This document shows, piece by piece, positions 29,601 through 35,739 of a stretch of DNA of 64,000 bases. Each line of letters starts with the position of its first letter. Position 1 is the stretch's first letter. Both the position numbers and the translations under genes were made by a program. This DNA comes from Incurvaria masculella (Eukaryota > Arthropoda > Insecta > Lepidoptera > Incurvariidae): positions 26,827,595 to 26,891,594 of the forward strand of contig OX335644.1 of NCBI GenBank assembly GCA_946894095.1. The letters are read 5' to 3'. The notes beneath the pieces are model-generated. The model was not told the DNA's origin. It saw nothing but the letters and a program-made list of their open reading frames with translations, and did no database searches.

Positions 29601-32497
29601 AGGTGGAGTAAATCAGATTTATTTTTGATTAAGCTACGACAATTCCACTGAATTATTGTAGAAGACATTCTGATGAAATGAAGCGAGATGAATGCATTCA
29701 AACTTGACCCTATAAAAATTAAAGAAAGCTAAGTTGCAGATAAAAAAAATTTTTGCCAAATGTTCTGCTACCATGCAGTAATAAATTTTGTGGTCGAAAA
29801 ATCTGCTAGAGCTTTTTTTAATGACATAAAGAGGATTTTTTATTAAAACAATCCAAACATTGGTACAAAAATCTGCTGGTCGCAGATATATATTTTTGGA
29901 GCCAAATATTCTGCTACAACGCAGGTAATAAATTTGGATGCCGAAATATTTTTTATATATTGTCTTTTGGATAAGTAAAATAATATTGTTGAAGAAATTA
30001 AAATTTAAAGTGTAAATTGAAAAGTTCATATTGGATAAGAAGTTATTTTTTAATTTTGTCAGGTAAGCCCACTGGTGAGCGGATTCTGGAGTGTTTGAAC
30101 CCATTATAAGCGTCTGGAGAATGATTAATAGCAGCGTTGGACGGTAAAGTATTGGAAGATATAAAACTTAGAAAAGCAGAAAATAATTTGTCAACATTTT
30201 CAGGGTTACTAAGGTCCATTGAAATAATTGGAGAAGAGGGTGTCAACAAAGGAGTTCGAAAAACCGAACCATTATGAGATGTTGGAGGAGTGAAATCATT
30301 AAGAAGGGCTTGATGAGCGTTGCGATCGTACCCCTGAGGAAGAGGGGCGCGAGCTCGAGGTTGCGAAAAGAATGTTTTTTTGTATGAGTATGTAGGAATG
30401 GATGGTTTATTGACTGGAGCGCTGGAGGTGACCTCTGCAAAGGACCGCTTAGAGGGCCTAAATTGACTGGCAGCCTCCGTATATGAAATAGCTTCTTCTG
30501 CCATTTTATGTTTAATATTTTTTTGTCTATTTTGTTCCGGACAAATTTTACTTGTTGCATAGTGTCTGCCTTCACAGAAAAGGCAGCTTGCATTTTCTTC
30601 TGTGATGTTGCAGTCATTGGCTGAATGGAATTCTCCGCATTTATAACAACGTGGCTGCGAACGGCATATTGTCTTGGTATGTCCATATCTTGAGCAATTG
30701 AAGCATTGGATGGTCGGATATTTGTAAAGTTCTACTTGAATAGAATTATACATTAATAGGATCTTATCAGGAAGACTCTGACCATCAAAAGTTACAACCA
30801 CACTTTGGGATGGTTTCCACATAGGGGAACCATCGACCATTTTTTTGAAATTTAAGCGTCTGACTTTGAGGACTCTTCCTCCGCCAGGAATTTCAATGTC
30901 TTTCAAAAGATCCTCTTCGGACCATTCAATTGGAATTCCTTTCACCAATCCAATTCTTGTGACATTAAATGACGGAATAAAAGCCTTATATTTGGCTTCG
31001 GATAAATAATGATTTTGTATGAATAGATTGGCATATTGGGCGGATTTGAAGGTGACGGTTACTCTATTTCGTCCCACACTCTTTACCCCACCGTCTATGA
31101 TACCTTGGAATGAGTTCCGTTTTAAAAATTGACCAAAATGAACTGGATGCAGAACAACTCCAGCCGATGGATTTGATTCCACCCTCTGGACGTGGACTAA
31201 GAAAGGAGCTTTGTCAAAGTCCCGGTAAAGTTCGGTATGATTTGGAGTTGAGATATCATTCGTGGAAATCCGGGATGGGCCTTGTTGGGATAGATCTTGT
31301 TGGGATAGGTCTTGTTTGGATAGGTCTTGTTGGGATATGTCTTGTTGGGATAGGTCTTGTTGGGATATGTTTAGTTTGGATAGGACTGCTTGAGGCCCAA
31401 TAACCTGAGAATTGGGAGCCTGCTTTATTTCATCATGTTCACAATCTGACGAGATAAAAGATGATTGTGATGAATCAATCTTAACTTTGAGTTGAGAGTT
31501 TTGTTTGTTACTTTTGTTTTTTCTTTGATGTTCTTTTATTTTTCGTTTCCTTTTACCAATTATGGCGGAAAAGTCCATGCCTTCATTATCAGACAATCTA
31601 TCGAATGAATTGTGAATTTCAATGGTATGGCTGGCCTCTGGTGGGGTTAGGAATGCATCATTAAGGTTGTCGCTCTTATCGCTAGATGCATCTTGAGCGA
31701 GAATGAACCCCGGCGGCATATGATGGCGGCCGCCGGGGTCGTCCGGGTCGGGTGGTTCATTCATCACAACATCACCCTACTTACGCGATACGAAAATCCA
31801 ATAAAAACAAATAGGCAGAGCAAGCCGGGAAACACGACACAATGGCTTTACGGAACCACACAATCACTGATATTATTCTTTGCGATTTGCAAAAAAATAT
31901 GCACGCGACCTCATCGACAGTCTTTTGTCTTCCAACTGACGAAGTTTCTTGTCGGCTCTTCTTCGCCAGAAGTAATCGAACCGACAAGAAAAAAAAATGA
32001 CGAATCCGAGTGTGTAATATACATCTAATGGAGGAAATAAAGAAACTGAAACTAACCTAATGTAACCCCGCAGGCTTGAGCAGGCGTCCGAGGCGCTCCG
32101 CTCGGAGCTCGTCGACTGGAACGCCAAGACCAAGGCGGAGATCAAGTGCCACCTGCTCGAGATGGCGGAGCGGCAGCTGCGCGCGCACCGGCAGGCGGCG
32201 CTCGCGTGGGACTCCGCGCTCACCTCGTGTCGCGACGGCGACGTCTTCCGCACCGTCTCGCGGACGGCCGTGCTCAACTTGTCGCCGACCCGCGGCGGCG
32301 CGCGCGTCCCGACGGCGCCCGGCGGGGTCGCGGTGAACGGGGAGCGGCAGTCGGGGAGCTCGGATGCGAGGGAGTGCTCCGATCCGCTCAGCGCGGTGTC
32401 GGGGGTCGCGAACGGGGAGCGGGAGTCGGGGGGCTCGGAGCGGGGGAGGGAGTGCTCGGATCCGCTCAGCGTGGTGGATCTGAACGGTGCCTCTTGA
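17469..32497 (+). CDS. Sorting nexin, SNX7/SNX30 type (PX-BAR), 8 exons
   Basis: The coding sequence joins 17469-17615, 18878-18997, 21138-21279, 21765-21942, 22838-22966, 23932-24131, 24882-24927 and 32074-32497: 1386 nt, 461 residues plus stop, every junction in phase. SNX7/SNX30 proteins bind phosphoinositides on endosomes through a PX domain, dimerise through a C-terminal BAR-like coiled coil, and act in endosomal sorting and autophagy (with SNX4). Seen here: an acidic N-terminus (1-45), PX from about residue 50 with [18 protein letters not shown] and the phosphate-binding RRRYNHF, then [22 protein letters not shown], and [17 protein letters not shown]. Helical segments follow, with LERDALHN and [18 protein letters not shown]. 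The last about 90 residues are a Ser/Gly-rich tail with an internal duplication. SNX7 and SNX30 are co-orthologues in vertebrates, so I give no symbol. Confidence 0.88.
17680..18030 (-). mobile_element. SINE with tRNA-like head
   Basis: On the minus strand the head reads TAGCTCAGGGGC (A-box like) and GTGGGTTCAAGTGTC (B-box like) at about 17955-18010, followed by the common body (ACGGCTACATTGAACTG reversed) down to 17690. It lies in intron 1 of the sorting nexin. The head differs from the 5S-headed copies although the body is shared. Confidence 0.65.
18031..18877 (+). other. Sorting nexin intron 1, remainder
   Basis: AT-rich intronic DNA with a SINE tail remnant near 18340-18390 (GGTGTGGTATTAGCC) and A-rich runs at 18660-18780. 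Confidence 0.5.
18878..18997 (+). CDS. Sorting nexin exon 2 (start of PX domain)
   Basis: Acceptor TGCCGCAG before GTGGACGCG, donor AAG|GTACCG. The 40 residues include [13 protein letters not shown] and the PX motif VRRRYNHFK. Phase 0 at both ends. Confidence 0.88.
19243..19401. repeat. Dispersed repeat (GTGCACGAAAGGAC family), copy 1
   Basis: Contains GAGTGCACGAAAGGACAA, GGAAGGAACTCCATGCGGTT and GTGCAATCGGGTCTAA. Related copies are at 43616-43757 (same orientation) and in part at 53765-53860 (opposite). The class is unknown. Confidence 0.6.
19648..19862. repeat. Dispersed repeat, copy of the LINE-split element
   Basis: Begins TTTTACACCTGAATAATTTA and ends GAGGAAATAAAGAAACTGAA. The same two ends occur at 25612 and at about 32033-32052, where the 6.1 kb LINE has split the second copy. 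It includes TTTCTTGTCCGCTCTTC. Confidence 0.6.
20086..20402 (-). mobile_element. GGTTCCGT-family repeat
   Basis: A full-looking minus-oriented copy in sorting nexin intron 2: TTTTTAGGGTTCCGTACCC, a (GTCC)n run, GGGCTGTATCTCATGAACCG, TATAACAACAAATAGG, then GACTCGCACTTGGCCGG and a T-run. Confidence 0.8.
20590..21110 (-). mobile_element. Diverged copies of the TTAA-flanked MITE family
   Basis: A minus-oriented, diverged copy spans about 20590-20980: CACATATTTCTTGTCAGAGA, CTGATGACTATTGGCATTG, GTGGACATGTTGTATCCTCC. A second end piece at 21022-21110 starts CCTTAAGGTGGGCCTTCCCG. It lies in sorting nexin intron 2 just before exon 3. Confidence 0.6.
21138..21279 (+). CDS. Sorting nexin exon 3 (PX domain)
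   Basis: Acceptor TGTGCCCAG, donor CTCG|GTGAGA. It encodes [13 protein letters not shown], the proline-rich PX loop PVPPLPPL, and [12 protein letters not shown] to ALHAFL. Ends in phase 1. Confidence 0.87.
21316..21661 (-). mobile_element. GGTTCCGT-family repeat in sorting nexin intron 3
   Basis: A minus-oriented copy, starting 37 bp after the exon 3 donor and ending about 100 bp before exon 4. It includes TTTTAGGGTTCCGTGTCC, a (GTCC)n run and GCCGGTTTTTT. It forms an inverted pair with the copy at 21961. Confidence 0.8.
21765..21942 (+). CDS. Sorting nexin exon 4
   Basis: Acceptor TTCTGTCCAG, donor GTCAG|GTGAGA. It encodes [19 protein letters not shown] and [16 protein letters not shown]. 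The HPILxxxEDLRxFL part is the conserved end of the SNX7/30 PX region. Confidence 0.88.
21961..22258 (+). mobile_element. GGTTCCGT-family repeat in sorting nexin intron 4
   Basis: A plus-oriented copy starting about 20 bp after the exon 4 donor (GTGCGAGTCGGACTTGCAC) and ending GTACGGAACCCTAAAAAG. With 21316-21661 it brackets exon 4 in inverted orientation. Confidence 0.8.
22259..22837 (+). other. Sorting nexin intron 4, remainder
   Basis: AT-rich intronic DNA. A single end of the MITE family at 2328 is present near 22733 (CAGTTCAAATCGGACCGTGG). No other gene. Confidence 0.45.
22838..22966 (+). CDS. Sorting nexin exon 5
   Basis: Acceptor TTCCCCGCAG, donor TGCAG|GTTGGT. It encodes [20 protein letters not shown] and [17 protein letters not shown], the start of the BAR-like helical region. 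Confidence 0.86.
23230..23800 (-). pseudogene. Non-LTR reverse transcriptase fragment
   Basis: The minus-strand translation shows [20 protein letters not shown], a stop, then [33 protein letters not shown] with the catalytic FADD, and [14 protein letters not shown]. This is the RT core of a CR1/Jockey-superfamily LINE, with at least one stop and truncated at both ends, in sorting nexin intron 5. Confidence 0.8.
23932..24131 (+). CDS. Sorting nexin exon 6 (alanine-rich)
   Basis: Acceptor CTGTTCGCAG, donor CACA|GTGAGT. It encodes [20 protein letters not shown], then a long Ala/Gly-rich segment, then [20 protein letters not shown] and DALH. Extreme GC content has biased the helix toward alanine. 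Phase 1 at the end. Confidence 0.83.
24132..24881 (+). other. Sorting nexin intron 6
   Basis: No gene. Two similar blocks occur, ACTTCTCAAGAAACCGTGGTGA.. near 24170 and ACTTCTCGAAAAACCGTGGCGA.. near 24750, so part of this intron is duplicated or is a short repeat. Confidence 0.45.
24882..24927 (+). CDS. Sorting nexin exon 7 (46 nt small exon)
   Basis: Acceptor GTATGTTTACAG, donor AATCA|GTGAGT. It encodes [14 protein letters not shown]. Its existence is supported because exon 6 ends in phase 1 and exon 8 must be entered in phase 2; these 46 nt give exactly that shift. Confidence 0.75.
24928..25611 (+). other. Sorting nexin intron 7, 5' part
   Basis: Non-coding, with no element I can define confidently before the split repeat at 25612. 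A GATGCCGGCCGTGTATGC block and TG-run lie near 25385-25420. Confidence 0.4.
25612..25819. repeat. Left part of the dispersed repeat split by the LINE
   Basis: Starts TTTTTACACCTGAATAATTT as at 19648. The rest of the repeat resumes at 31934 after the LINE. The last 13 bp are the left target-site duplication. Confidence 0.6.
25807..25819. repeat. Target-site duplication of the 6.1 kb LINE, left copy
   Basis: AACTGACGAAGTT here is repeated exactly at 31934-31946 on the other side of the element. A 13 bp exact duplication fits target-primed reverse transcription. Confidence 0.85.
25964..29701 (-). CDS. LINE ORF2: endonuclease, reverse transcriptase, RNase H
   Basis: 1245 residues, uninterrupted. 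The APE-type endonuclease starts at about residue 13 with IIQWNCRSL, then [34 protein letters not shown] and the catalytic SDHFPI. The RT follows with [64 protein letters not shown] and the active site YADDLLIYS. RNase H shows [29 protein letters not shown] and a final Asp in RVDDLAK, the D-E-D-D set. A C-terminal [18 protein letters not shown] zinc motif closes the protein. The role is copying the element RNA into a nicked target. M1 at 29701 is the first Met; M12 is an alternative nearer the endonuclease. Confidence 0.93.
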   Translation of the reverse strand: MNAFISLHFIRMSSTIIQWNCRSLIKNKSDLLHLINKHHPIVIAISETWLKPSTHFKISGYVSFRDDRADGYGGCALFINKKIPFSSLTLPARVDGINVVAVMADNITFVSVYVSSPTLSTTRFIKSIFQSIRKPYVVLGDFNSHHSVWGSANCDHQGNKLIELLDEYNICLLNDGSPTRRTPPNQNPSAVDLTLCTPDLAARLSWKISKFSHGSDHFPIIINIPCQAPPSINKSPLLKYRLNEADWVTFSLKVEEEMSSLPIVTLDNVLHCYSKFTSLLISTADQIIPLKNTSKNHRLSPPWWDSECTKSVRDRSYAETLYEEFMTDENFLNLRKIQAVTKCTLKNKKRNGWQNFCLSLSPNTSSSLVWRNIKRYRSVFTEDSASIPSSASWKDSFLNKLAPPSAPTEDELPSLYSFVGGCTPMEVPFSLKELKIVLNHVKDSSPGLDGIPYSFLVKSRDTTLEYFLQIINFFFDYGVIPDSWKTQIIIPILKSGKDPNDGSSYRPIALSSTLCKITEHLIKNRLEWFVEHRELLAKTQYGFRKSRSTMDSLGIFTTDIRLSFSRDESVVAAFLDISAAYDNVLLPKLKQKMLNLHIPEKIVAYIFNILSQRTIMLRVEEQSNDSRIIWKGLPQGSVLSPLLYNIYTHDLDRSINSFSRVLQYADDLLIYSPHKSIPKGAEQIEYSLRSLNTWLTEHGLELSAQKSSIVVFSRKRIVPPITITYNNTIIPLHIQTKFLGIILDSKMTGVSHLNYVIKKCEKNINIIRTLAGVWWGAHPYYLKLLYNAIIRSHLDYGSYILEPCNRTALNKLNIIQNKCLRIITGAMKSSPINALQVECVEPPLYFRRQFLADRFLFRASYFLHHPIIPKLNLLSRFSHTAKYWEKKAPTRLVKSYRKFNNVKAPVFRSNSLPMFSYPFQVVTSNVEVIPFFGIEKESPNANEVFHSILSENWEGWEYIFTDASKFTEEGSVGAAVFHKNSNIYQLIKCPPESSVFTGESTALLEAVKFSLLLKKSNKFIIFSDSRSALQSLTQNPFHSNTQNPIPFSIKDILYNNPDKQIVFAWIPSHSGILPNHRVDDLAKQAVLRGDKIPYRNYPHDLIALPKKSLTENWTKLWANSSRFKGSNYAKIQPNIPAKPWFHRIKINKSSTSIICRLRIGHCCSPVHLARLHIKDSSVCECGLDDGNLEHIFFCCPLINKTAPLYDYLPLLQIPLPTNINCLLSSSNFKILKLLASFISANDLKL
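29702..30042 (-). other. LINE inter-ORF spacer with internal duplication
   Basis: 340 nt, AT-rich, separating ORF1 and ORF2. Two similar blocks occur, TTCTGCTACCATGCAGTAAT at about 29763 and TTCTGCTACAACGCAGGTAA at about 29912. The spacer must allow ORF2 translation from a bicistronic RNA, as in I factors, which also have a long gap. Confidence 0.6.
30043..31767 (-). CDS. LINE ORF1: Gag-like nucleic-acid binding protein with zinc knuckles
   Basis: 574 residues, uninterrupted. The N-terminus is low-complexity and charged ([17 protein letters not shown]) and contains a tandem pentapeptide repeat S-Q-Q-D-L/I, about seven units, encoded by a 15 bp repeat at 31280-31375. The middle carries an RRM/PRE_C2HC-like segment ([20 protein letters not shown]). 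Three knuckles follow: [27 protein letters not shown] and [15 protein letters not shown]. Such proteins bind the element RNA and form particles. The first Met was taken as start. Confidence 0.88.
   Translation of the reverse strand: MMNEPPDPDDPGGRHHMPPGFILAQDASSDKSDNLNDAFLTPPEASHTIEIHNSFDRLSDNEGMDFSAIIGKRKRKIKEHQRKNKSNKQNSQLKVKIDSSQSSFISSDCEHDEIKQAPNSQVIGPQAVLSKLNISQQDLSQQDISQQDLSKQDLSQQDLSQQGPSRISTNDISTPNHTELYRDFDKAPFLVHVQRVESNPSAGVVLHPVHFGQFLKRNSFQGIIDGGVKSVGRNRVTVTFKSAQYANLFIQNHYLSEAKYKAFIPSFNVTRIGLVKGIPIEWSEEDLLKDIEIPGGGRVLKVRRLNFKKMVDGSPMWKPSQSVVVTFDGQSLPDKILLMYNSIQVELYKYPTIQCFNCSRYGHTKTICRSQPRCYKCGEFHSANDCNITEENASCLFCEGRHYATSKICPEQNRQKNIKHKMAEEAISYTEAASQFRPSKRSFAEVTSSAPVNKPSIPTYSYKKTFFSQPRARAPLPQGYDRNAHQALLNDFTPPTSHNGSVFRTPLLTPSSPIISMDLSNPENVDKLFSAFLSFISSNTLPSNAAINHSPDAYNGFKHSRIRSPVGLPDKIKK
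31934..31946. repeat. Target-site duplication of the LINE, right copy
   Basis: Exact AACTGACGAAGTT match to 25807-25819, adjoining the LINE 5' end. Confidence 0.85.
31947..32058. repeat. Right part of the dispersed repeat split by the LINE
   Basis: Continues TTCTTGTCGGCTCTTCTTCG and ends GAGGAAATAAAGAAACTGAA, as at 19765-19862. It ends about 15 bp before the exon 8 acceptor, so the intron's branch region (ACTAACC at about 32051) abuts the repeat. Confidence 0.6.
32074..32497 (+). CDS. Sorting nexin exon 8 (terminal)
   Basis: Acceptor TAACCCCGCAG, then GCTTGAGCAGG; stop TGA at 32495-32497. It encodes the last BAR-like helix ([49 protein letters not shown]) and a disordered tail. The tail holds a duplication: [19 protein letters not shown] and [20 protein letters not shown]. 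Confidence 0.88.
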
Positions 32498-32804
32498 AAC
32501 GTGATGGACTCGATTTTTGTGAGTATCTGGAGGGACTTTTGATGGCATCGCTGGGTCGGTGCGATGCCAACAGCTGTTGAGGTCACCTAAAAAGTAATGT
32601 TCCCCTGTGCTTTAAGGCCTGGCACATAAATCCTGTACTAGCAGAGCATGTGTGATAGGATGTATGTCTGCAGAGTGTGAATGTACCTTATGGTGCTCTA
32701 CCATCTCTGCTCTGGGGAAGTGATGTTTTTACGTATGTTTAAAAGTATGAGTAAAATTTTATACTTACGCATATTCCTACAATGCTGCTATACCATGGCC
32801 TTTG

Positions 32805-33180
32805 CGTGGGGCGTACTGTAGGGGTTAGCGCATGACGTGTTTTATGTTGAAGACCGCTGGTTCGAATCCCGCGGTATTCACCTCTTTCTGAATCCAAGTC
32901 GAACTGTGGAATCGTTAAGAATGCAGGCCACTCAATTGTTCGGAACCCAAGTAAAACTGAAGGTCCAAATCCCTACTGGGTAGTAGGTTTGAGCCCACCC
33001 ATATCAATACCATCGCATTGGATGGAAGGTGGTGGAAGCGGGAATGAAATAGCTTTCTCGCCCAGATCACTGTAGCAATGCTCATCTAGAAGAAGGTCCT
33101 GCCATGGCACCAAGTTACTTTGGAAAAGCAGTATTTAGCTAACATCATCACAGTACGTGTGGTATTCAACATCTATGTCC
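32805..33180 (+). mobile_element. SINE with tRNA-like head, diverged
   Basis: Head about 32815-32880 with TGGGGCGTACTGTAGGGG and the B-box-like GGTTCGAATCCCG, then the body with CCAATATCGCATTGG-like and GTAGGTTTGAGCCCACCC blocks and a GTGTGGTATTCAACATC tail. It lies just beyond the sorting nexin 3' end and could be in its 3' UTR. Confidence 0.6.
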
Positions 33181-33459
33181 TTGGCACGATCATTACCTGC
33201 TAGAAGATCTTTACCTTAATTTTTTCGTAGTTTGTGGAATAATGGCATAGGCTGTGAATCGATTTTTTATATAAAAGTATGTAAAATCTCTTAAACCGAC
33301 ATGGGTAATGTCTAAGATTCTTCACCAATAGGAAGCATATGTCGTAACATCCTCTCTCATTTTTGGAATATCTGATATCCGCTGACCGATGGCTTAGAAT
33401 TCGTCATGTTTATTGCGGGTGCCGGTCCGCTCCTGTGCACGCGTGTGTAATTATTTGTA

Positions 33460-33964
33460 TTAAGGCGGCCCAACCCGGCGGGCCTAACTCATTCGCGGGC
33501 ACGGTACAAAACCGTGCTGTTGCGCTCTGGGACCTTCTCTGTTTCAAAGAATAAGACAGGCTCCGTGATGAGGAAGATGCAACATGTCCACAAAAAAGAC
33601 AATGTGCATAGTGTATGATTTGGTAAGATTTACGAAAATTTTAATTTCAAAACGACTTATAACAAATAGATTATAAATCTTGATTAAATAAGCTATGTCT
33701 GATGACTAAATATTTTACGATGTTCTTACTTTATCATTGCGTAATCCACCTCCAAAGTTATCGTATAAAACGCGCGAAAATTTCGAACTTTCGGACCTTA
33801 TAACTTAGAAACCAAACTCAATGTCACAATGCCAATGGTCATCAGACATCTAGTTCGATCAAATAAAGCTATTTTGAGCAAAATTTTGGATCTCTGACAA
33901 GAAATATGGGCGTGATCTTCTTTCCCCTTTTGTATGGGGAGATGAGCGGGTTGGGCCACCTTAA
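33460..33964 (+). mobile_element. TTAA-flanked MITE, about 500 bp
   Basis: Starts TTAAGGCGGCCCAACCCG and ends CGGGTTGGGCCACCTTAA, so about 14 bp inverted repeats lie inside TTAA. The interior matches 36850-37374 and 61150-61699 (GGCTCCGTGATGAGGAAGAT, AGCTATGTCTGATGACTA, CAATGGTCATCAGACATCTA). TTAA duplication is characteristic of piggyBac-type transposition. Confidence 0.75.
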
Positions 33965-34060
33965 TTAAAATTACTAGAAGTTTTGAATTAGCATTTCCAG
34001 TAGCCAACATAGTAAAATGTTCGAAACTGAATTTGTTTTATGAAACTAAAATGTAGTTCC

Positions 34061-34110
34061 TACCTCTCTCTCTCTCTCTCCGAAGATAGTAAAAAATATA
34101 TATTTTTTTT
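34061..34110. repeat. CT microsatellite and AT-rich run
   Basis: A TCTCTCTCTCTCTCTC run near 34066-34082, followed by an A/T-rich run. The TTAA MITE ends about 100 bp before. Confidence 0.6.
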
Positions 34111-34577
34111 ATAGTTTTGCAAAAGACATTCGCTGTGATAGCAAGCAAATTGAAATATTATTCAGAAGAACATGTGAAATCAGTTTCGGTCCCATTTTTT
34201 GGGCCAAAAGTTATTTTTTTTAAGTAAATATACTTTATCGTACTAAGCAGGTACGTCGCTTATTCCAAGGAATGTGATACAGATGGCGAAATTGGTAGAC
34301 ACAATACCCGCGAATTGTATGTTTTGCTGGTTCGGGTCCAGCCTGCAGTATATTCGTAAAGTAGTTCTTTGTACACGGCTTTCTTCAATAATGTGTCCTT
34401 GCTTCACGGTTGATTATACATCCATTGACACATAATTTTTATAAATTGTTATTACATATCGATTCTGAAATTAAATATTAATTCCCTGAATGATCTGCCT
34501 ACCCATTCACTGGGCATACGGGTGTGATGATATAAATGTGAGTGCATGTGCTGTAGTCTACACTTTCTCTACACTTT

Positions 34578-34985
34578 TGTCAGCCTCGGTGGCCCAGTGG
34601 CGCGACACTTCGGCGATCGCTCTCCGAAGTTAAGCAACGCTGGGTCCGGTCTGGTCTTGGATGGGTGACCATTCGACCGTTCAGAGAGGCTGGCCGTGGT
34701 TCGGATTCCACGTTAAGCTGTAGGTCCCCTTCCTTACTTACTAGGTGGTAGGGTTTATCCCGCCCGGGTTGGTACCATCGCATTGGATGAACGATGGTCG
34801 AAGCGGCAATGAAAATTGTCCGTGTTTTCCATCCAGTTCAATGTAGCCGTGCAATATAAGGAAGGTCCTGGCATGGCACCTAGTTCCCATGTGGTGTGTT
34901 GGGCTAATACCATGACAGAACTTGTGGTATTAGCCATCCATGTCCAGTCACATAAAAAAAAAGAAAAAAAAATAAAAAAAAAGAA
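34578..34985 (+). mobile_element. SINE with 5S-rRNA-like head
   Basis: Same structure as 9205-9614, with a single head copy: TCAGCCTCGGTGGCCCAG, CCGAAGTTAAGCAACG, CTTGGATGGGTGACC, the body, ATTAGCCATCCATGTCC and a long A-rich tail. It differs from 9205-9614 at only a handful of bases over about 370 bp. Confidence 0.82.
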
Positions 34986-35322
34986 GAACAGTCAATTATA
35001 GTTTGCCAACCATTTATGCTGTGTGAGCACAGTCACATATTTTTATGTAATTTCACCGGAAGATCCAAATTCTTTGTCCTTTTCTGTCATATCGACGTCA
35101 CGCTTCGTGTGTAAGGGACTTAAGAACTATGTCTCTTTTCAGTGTAATGATTGTGAATATTTGTGATTTGCAGTTGAAATTTTTGACGCTTGAAATGCAC
35201 CGACATGTTCTAAAAAGGCCTGCCTATGGACCGAAATCCACAAATGTGTTCTACTTCTCTATCGACAATTCGGTTATCGTTAATGGTTATCGGTTAATCG
35301 CCAGGTTAGCTTACATACCATA

Positions 35323-35530
35323 GTTGGTACCACCACATTGGATGAAACTATGGTTAAAGCAGCAATGAAAAATTGTCCATGTTTTCCATCCAGTTCAATG
35401 TAGCCGTGCTCATAAAGGGAAGGTCCTGGCATGGCACCTAATTTCTTCGGGAATGTGGTGTATTAGGCTAATATTGTAACGGTAGTTGCGTGGTATTGGC
35501 CATCCATGTCAGGTTGCATAAAAAAAACAT
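35323..35530 (+). mobile_element. SINE body, headless
   Basis: GTTGGTACCACCACATTGG through GTAGCCGTGCTCATAAAGGG and GTGGTATTGGCCATCCATG to a short A-run. Confidence 0.7.
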
Positions 35531-35619
35531 AATAGGTATTTATTTAACAGAATTAACAGCGGTAACATATATATAACGAAAACATTATGCATAATAACAC
35601 ATTATTTAAGTCGTTGTTG

Positions 35620-35730
35620 TCCATGTTTTTCATCTAGTTCAATGTAGCCGTGCTTCAGGAATGTGGTGTATTGGGCATAACGGTAGTTGTGTGGTATTAG
35701 CCATCCATGTCGGGTTGCATAAAAAAAAAG
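35620..35730 (+). mobile_element. SINE body, 3' fragment
   Basis: TTTTTCATCTAGTTCAATG then a deletion to CAGGAATGTGGTGTATTGGG and TAGCCATCCATGTCGGG with an A-run. Confidence 0.65.
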
Positions 35731-35739
35731 CTTATGCTA

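Larger units (their letters stand above)
25820..31933 (-). mobile_element. Full-length two-ORF non-LTR retrotransposon, I-group-like
   Basis: 6114 bp on the minus strand in sorting nexin intron 7. In order it has a 5' UTR of about 166 nt, ORF1 (31767-30043), a 340 nt gap, ORF2 (29701-25964), a short 3' UTR and a CTAAAAAGAAGAAG tail instead of pure poly(A). It is flanked by a 13 bp exact target-site duplication. An RNase H domain in ORF2, a long ORF1-ORF2 spacer and a non-poly(A) tail fit the I/Nimb/LOA group better than Jockey proper. Both frames are open and catalytic motifs intact, so it is young. The clade is an inference from architecture. Confidence 0.9.

Noticed and set aside
31693..32028. 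111 aa plus-strand frame before sorting nexin exon 8
   Set aside because: It crosses the LINE 5' end and the flanking repeat and has no acceptor or domain support.
34283..34355. tRNA-Leu-like sequence (GCGAAATTGGTAGACAC, GGTTCGGGTCC)
   Set aside because: The T-arm folds well and a 5 bp anticodon-like stem exists, but the loop has 8 nt and the acceptor arms do not pair. Probably a tRNA-derived SINE head or pseudogene.
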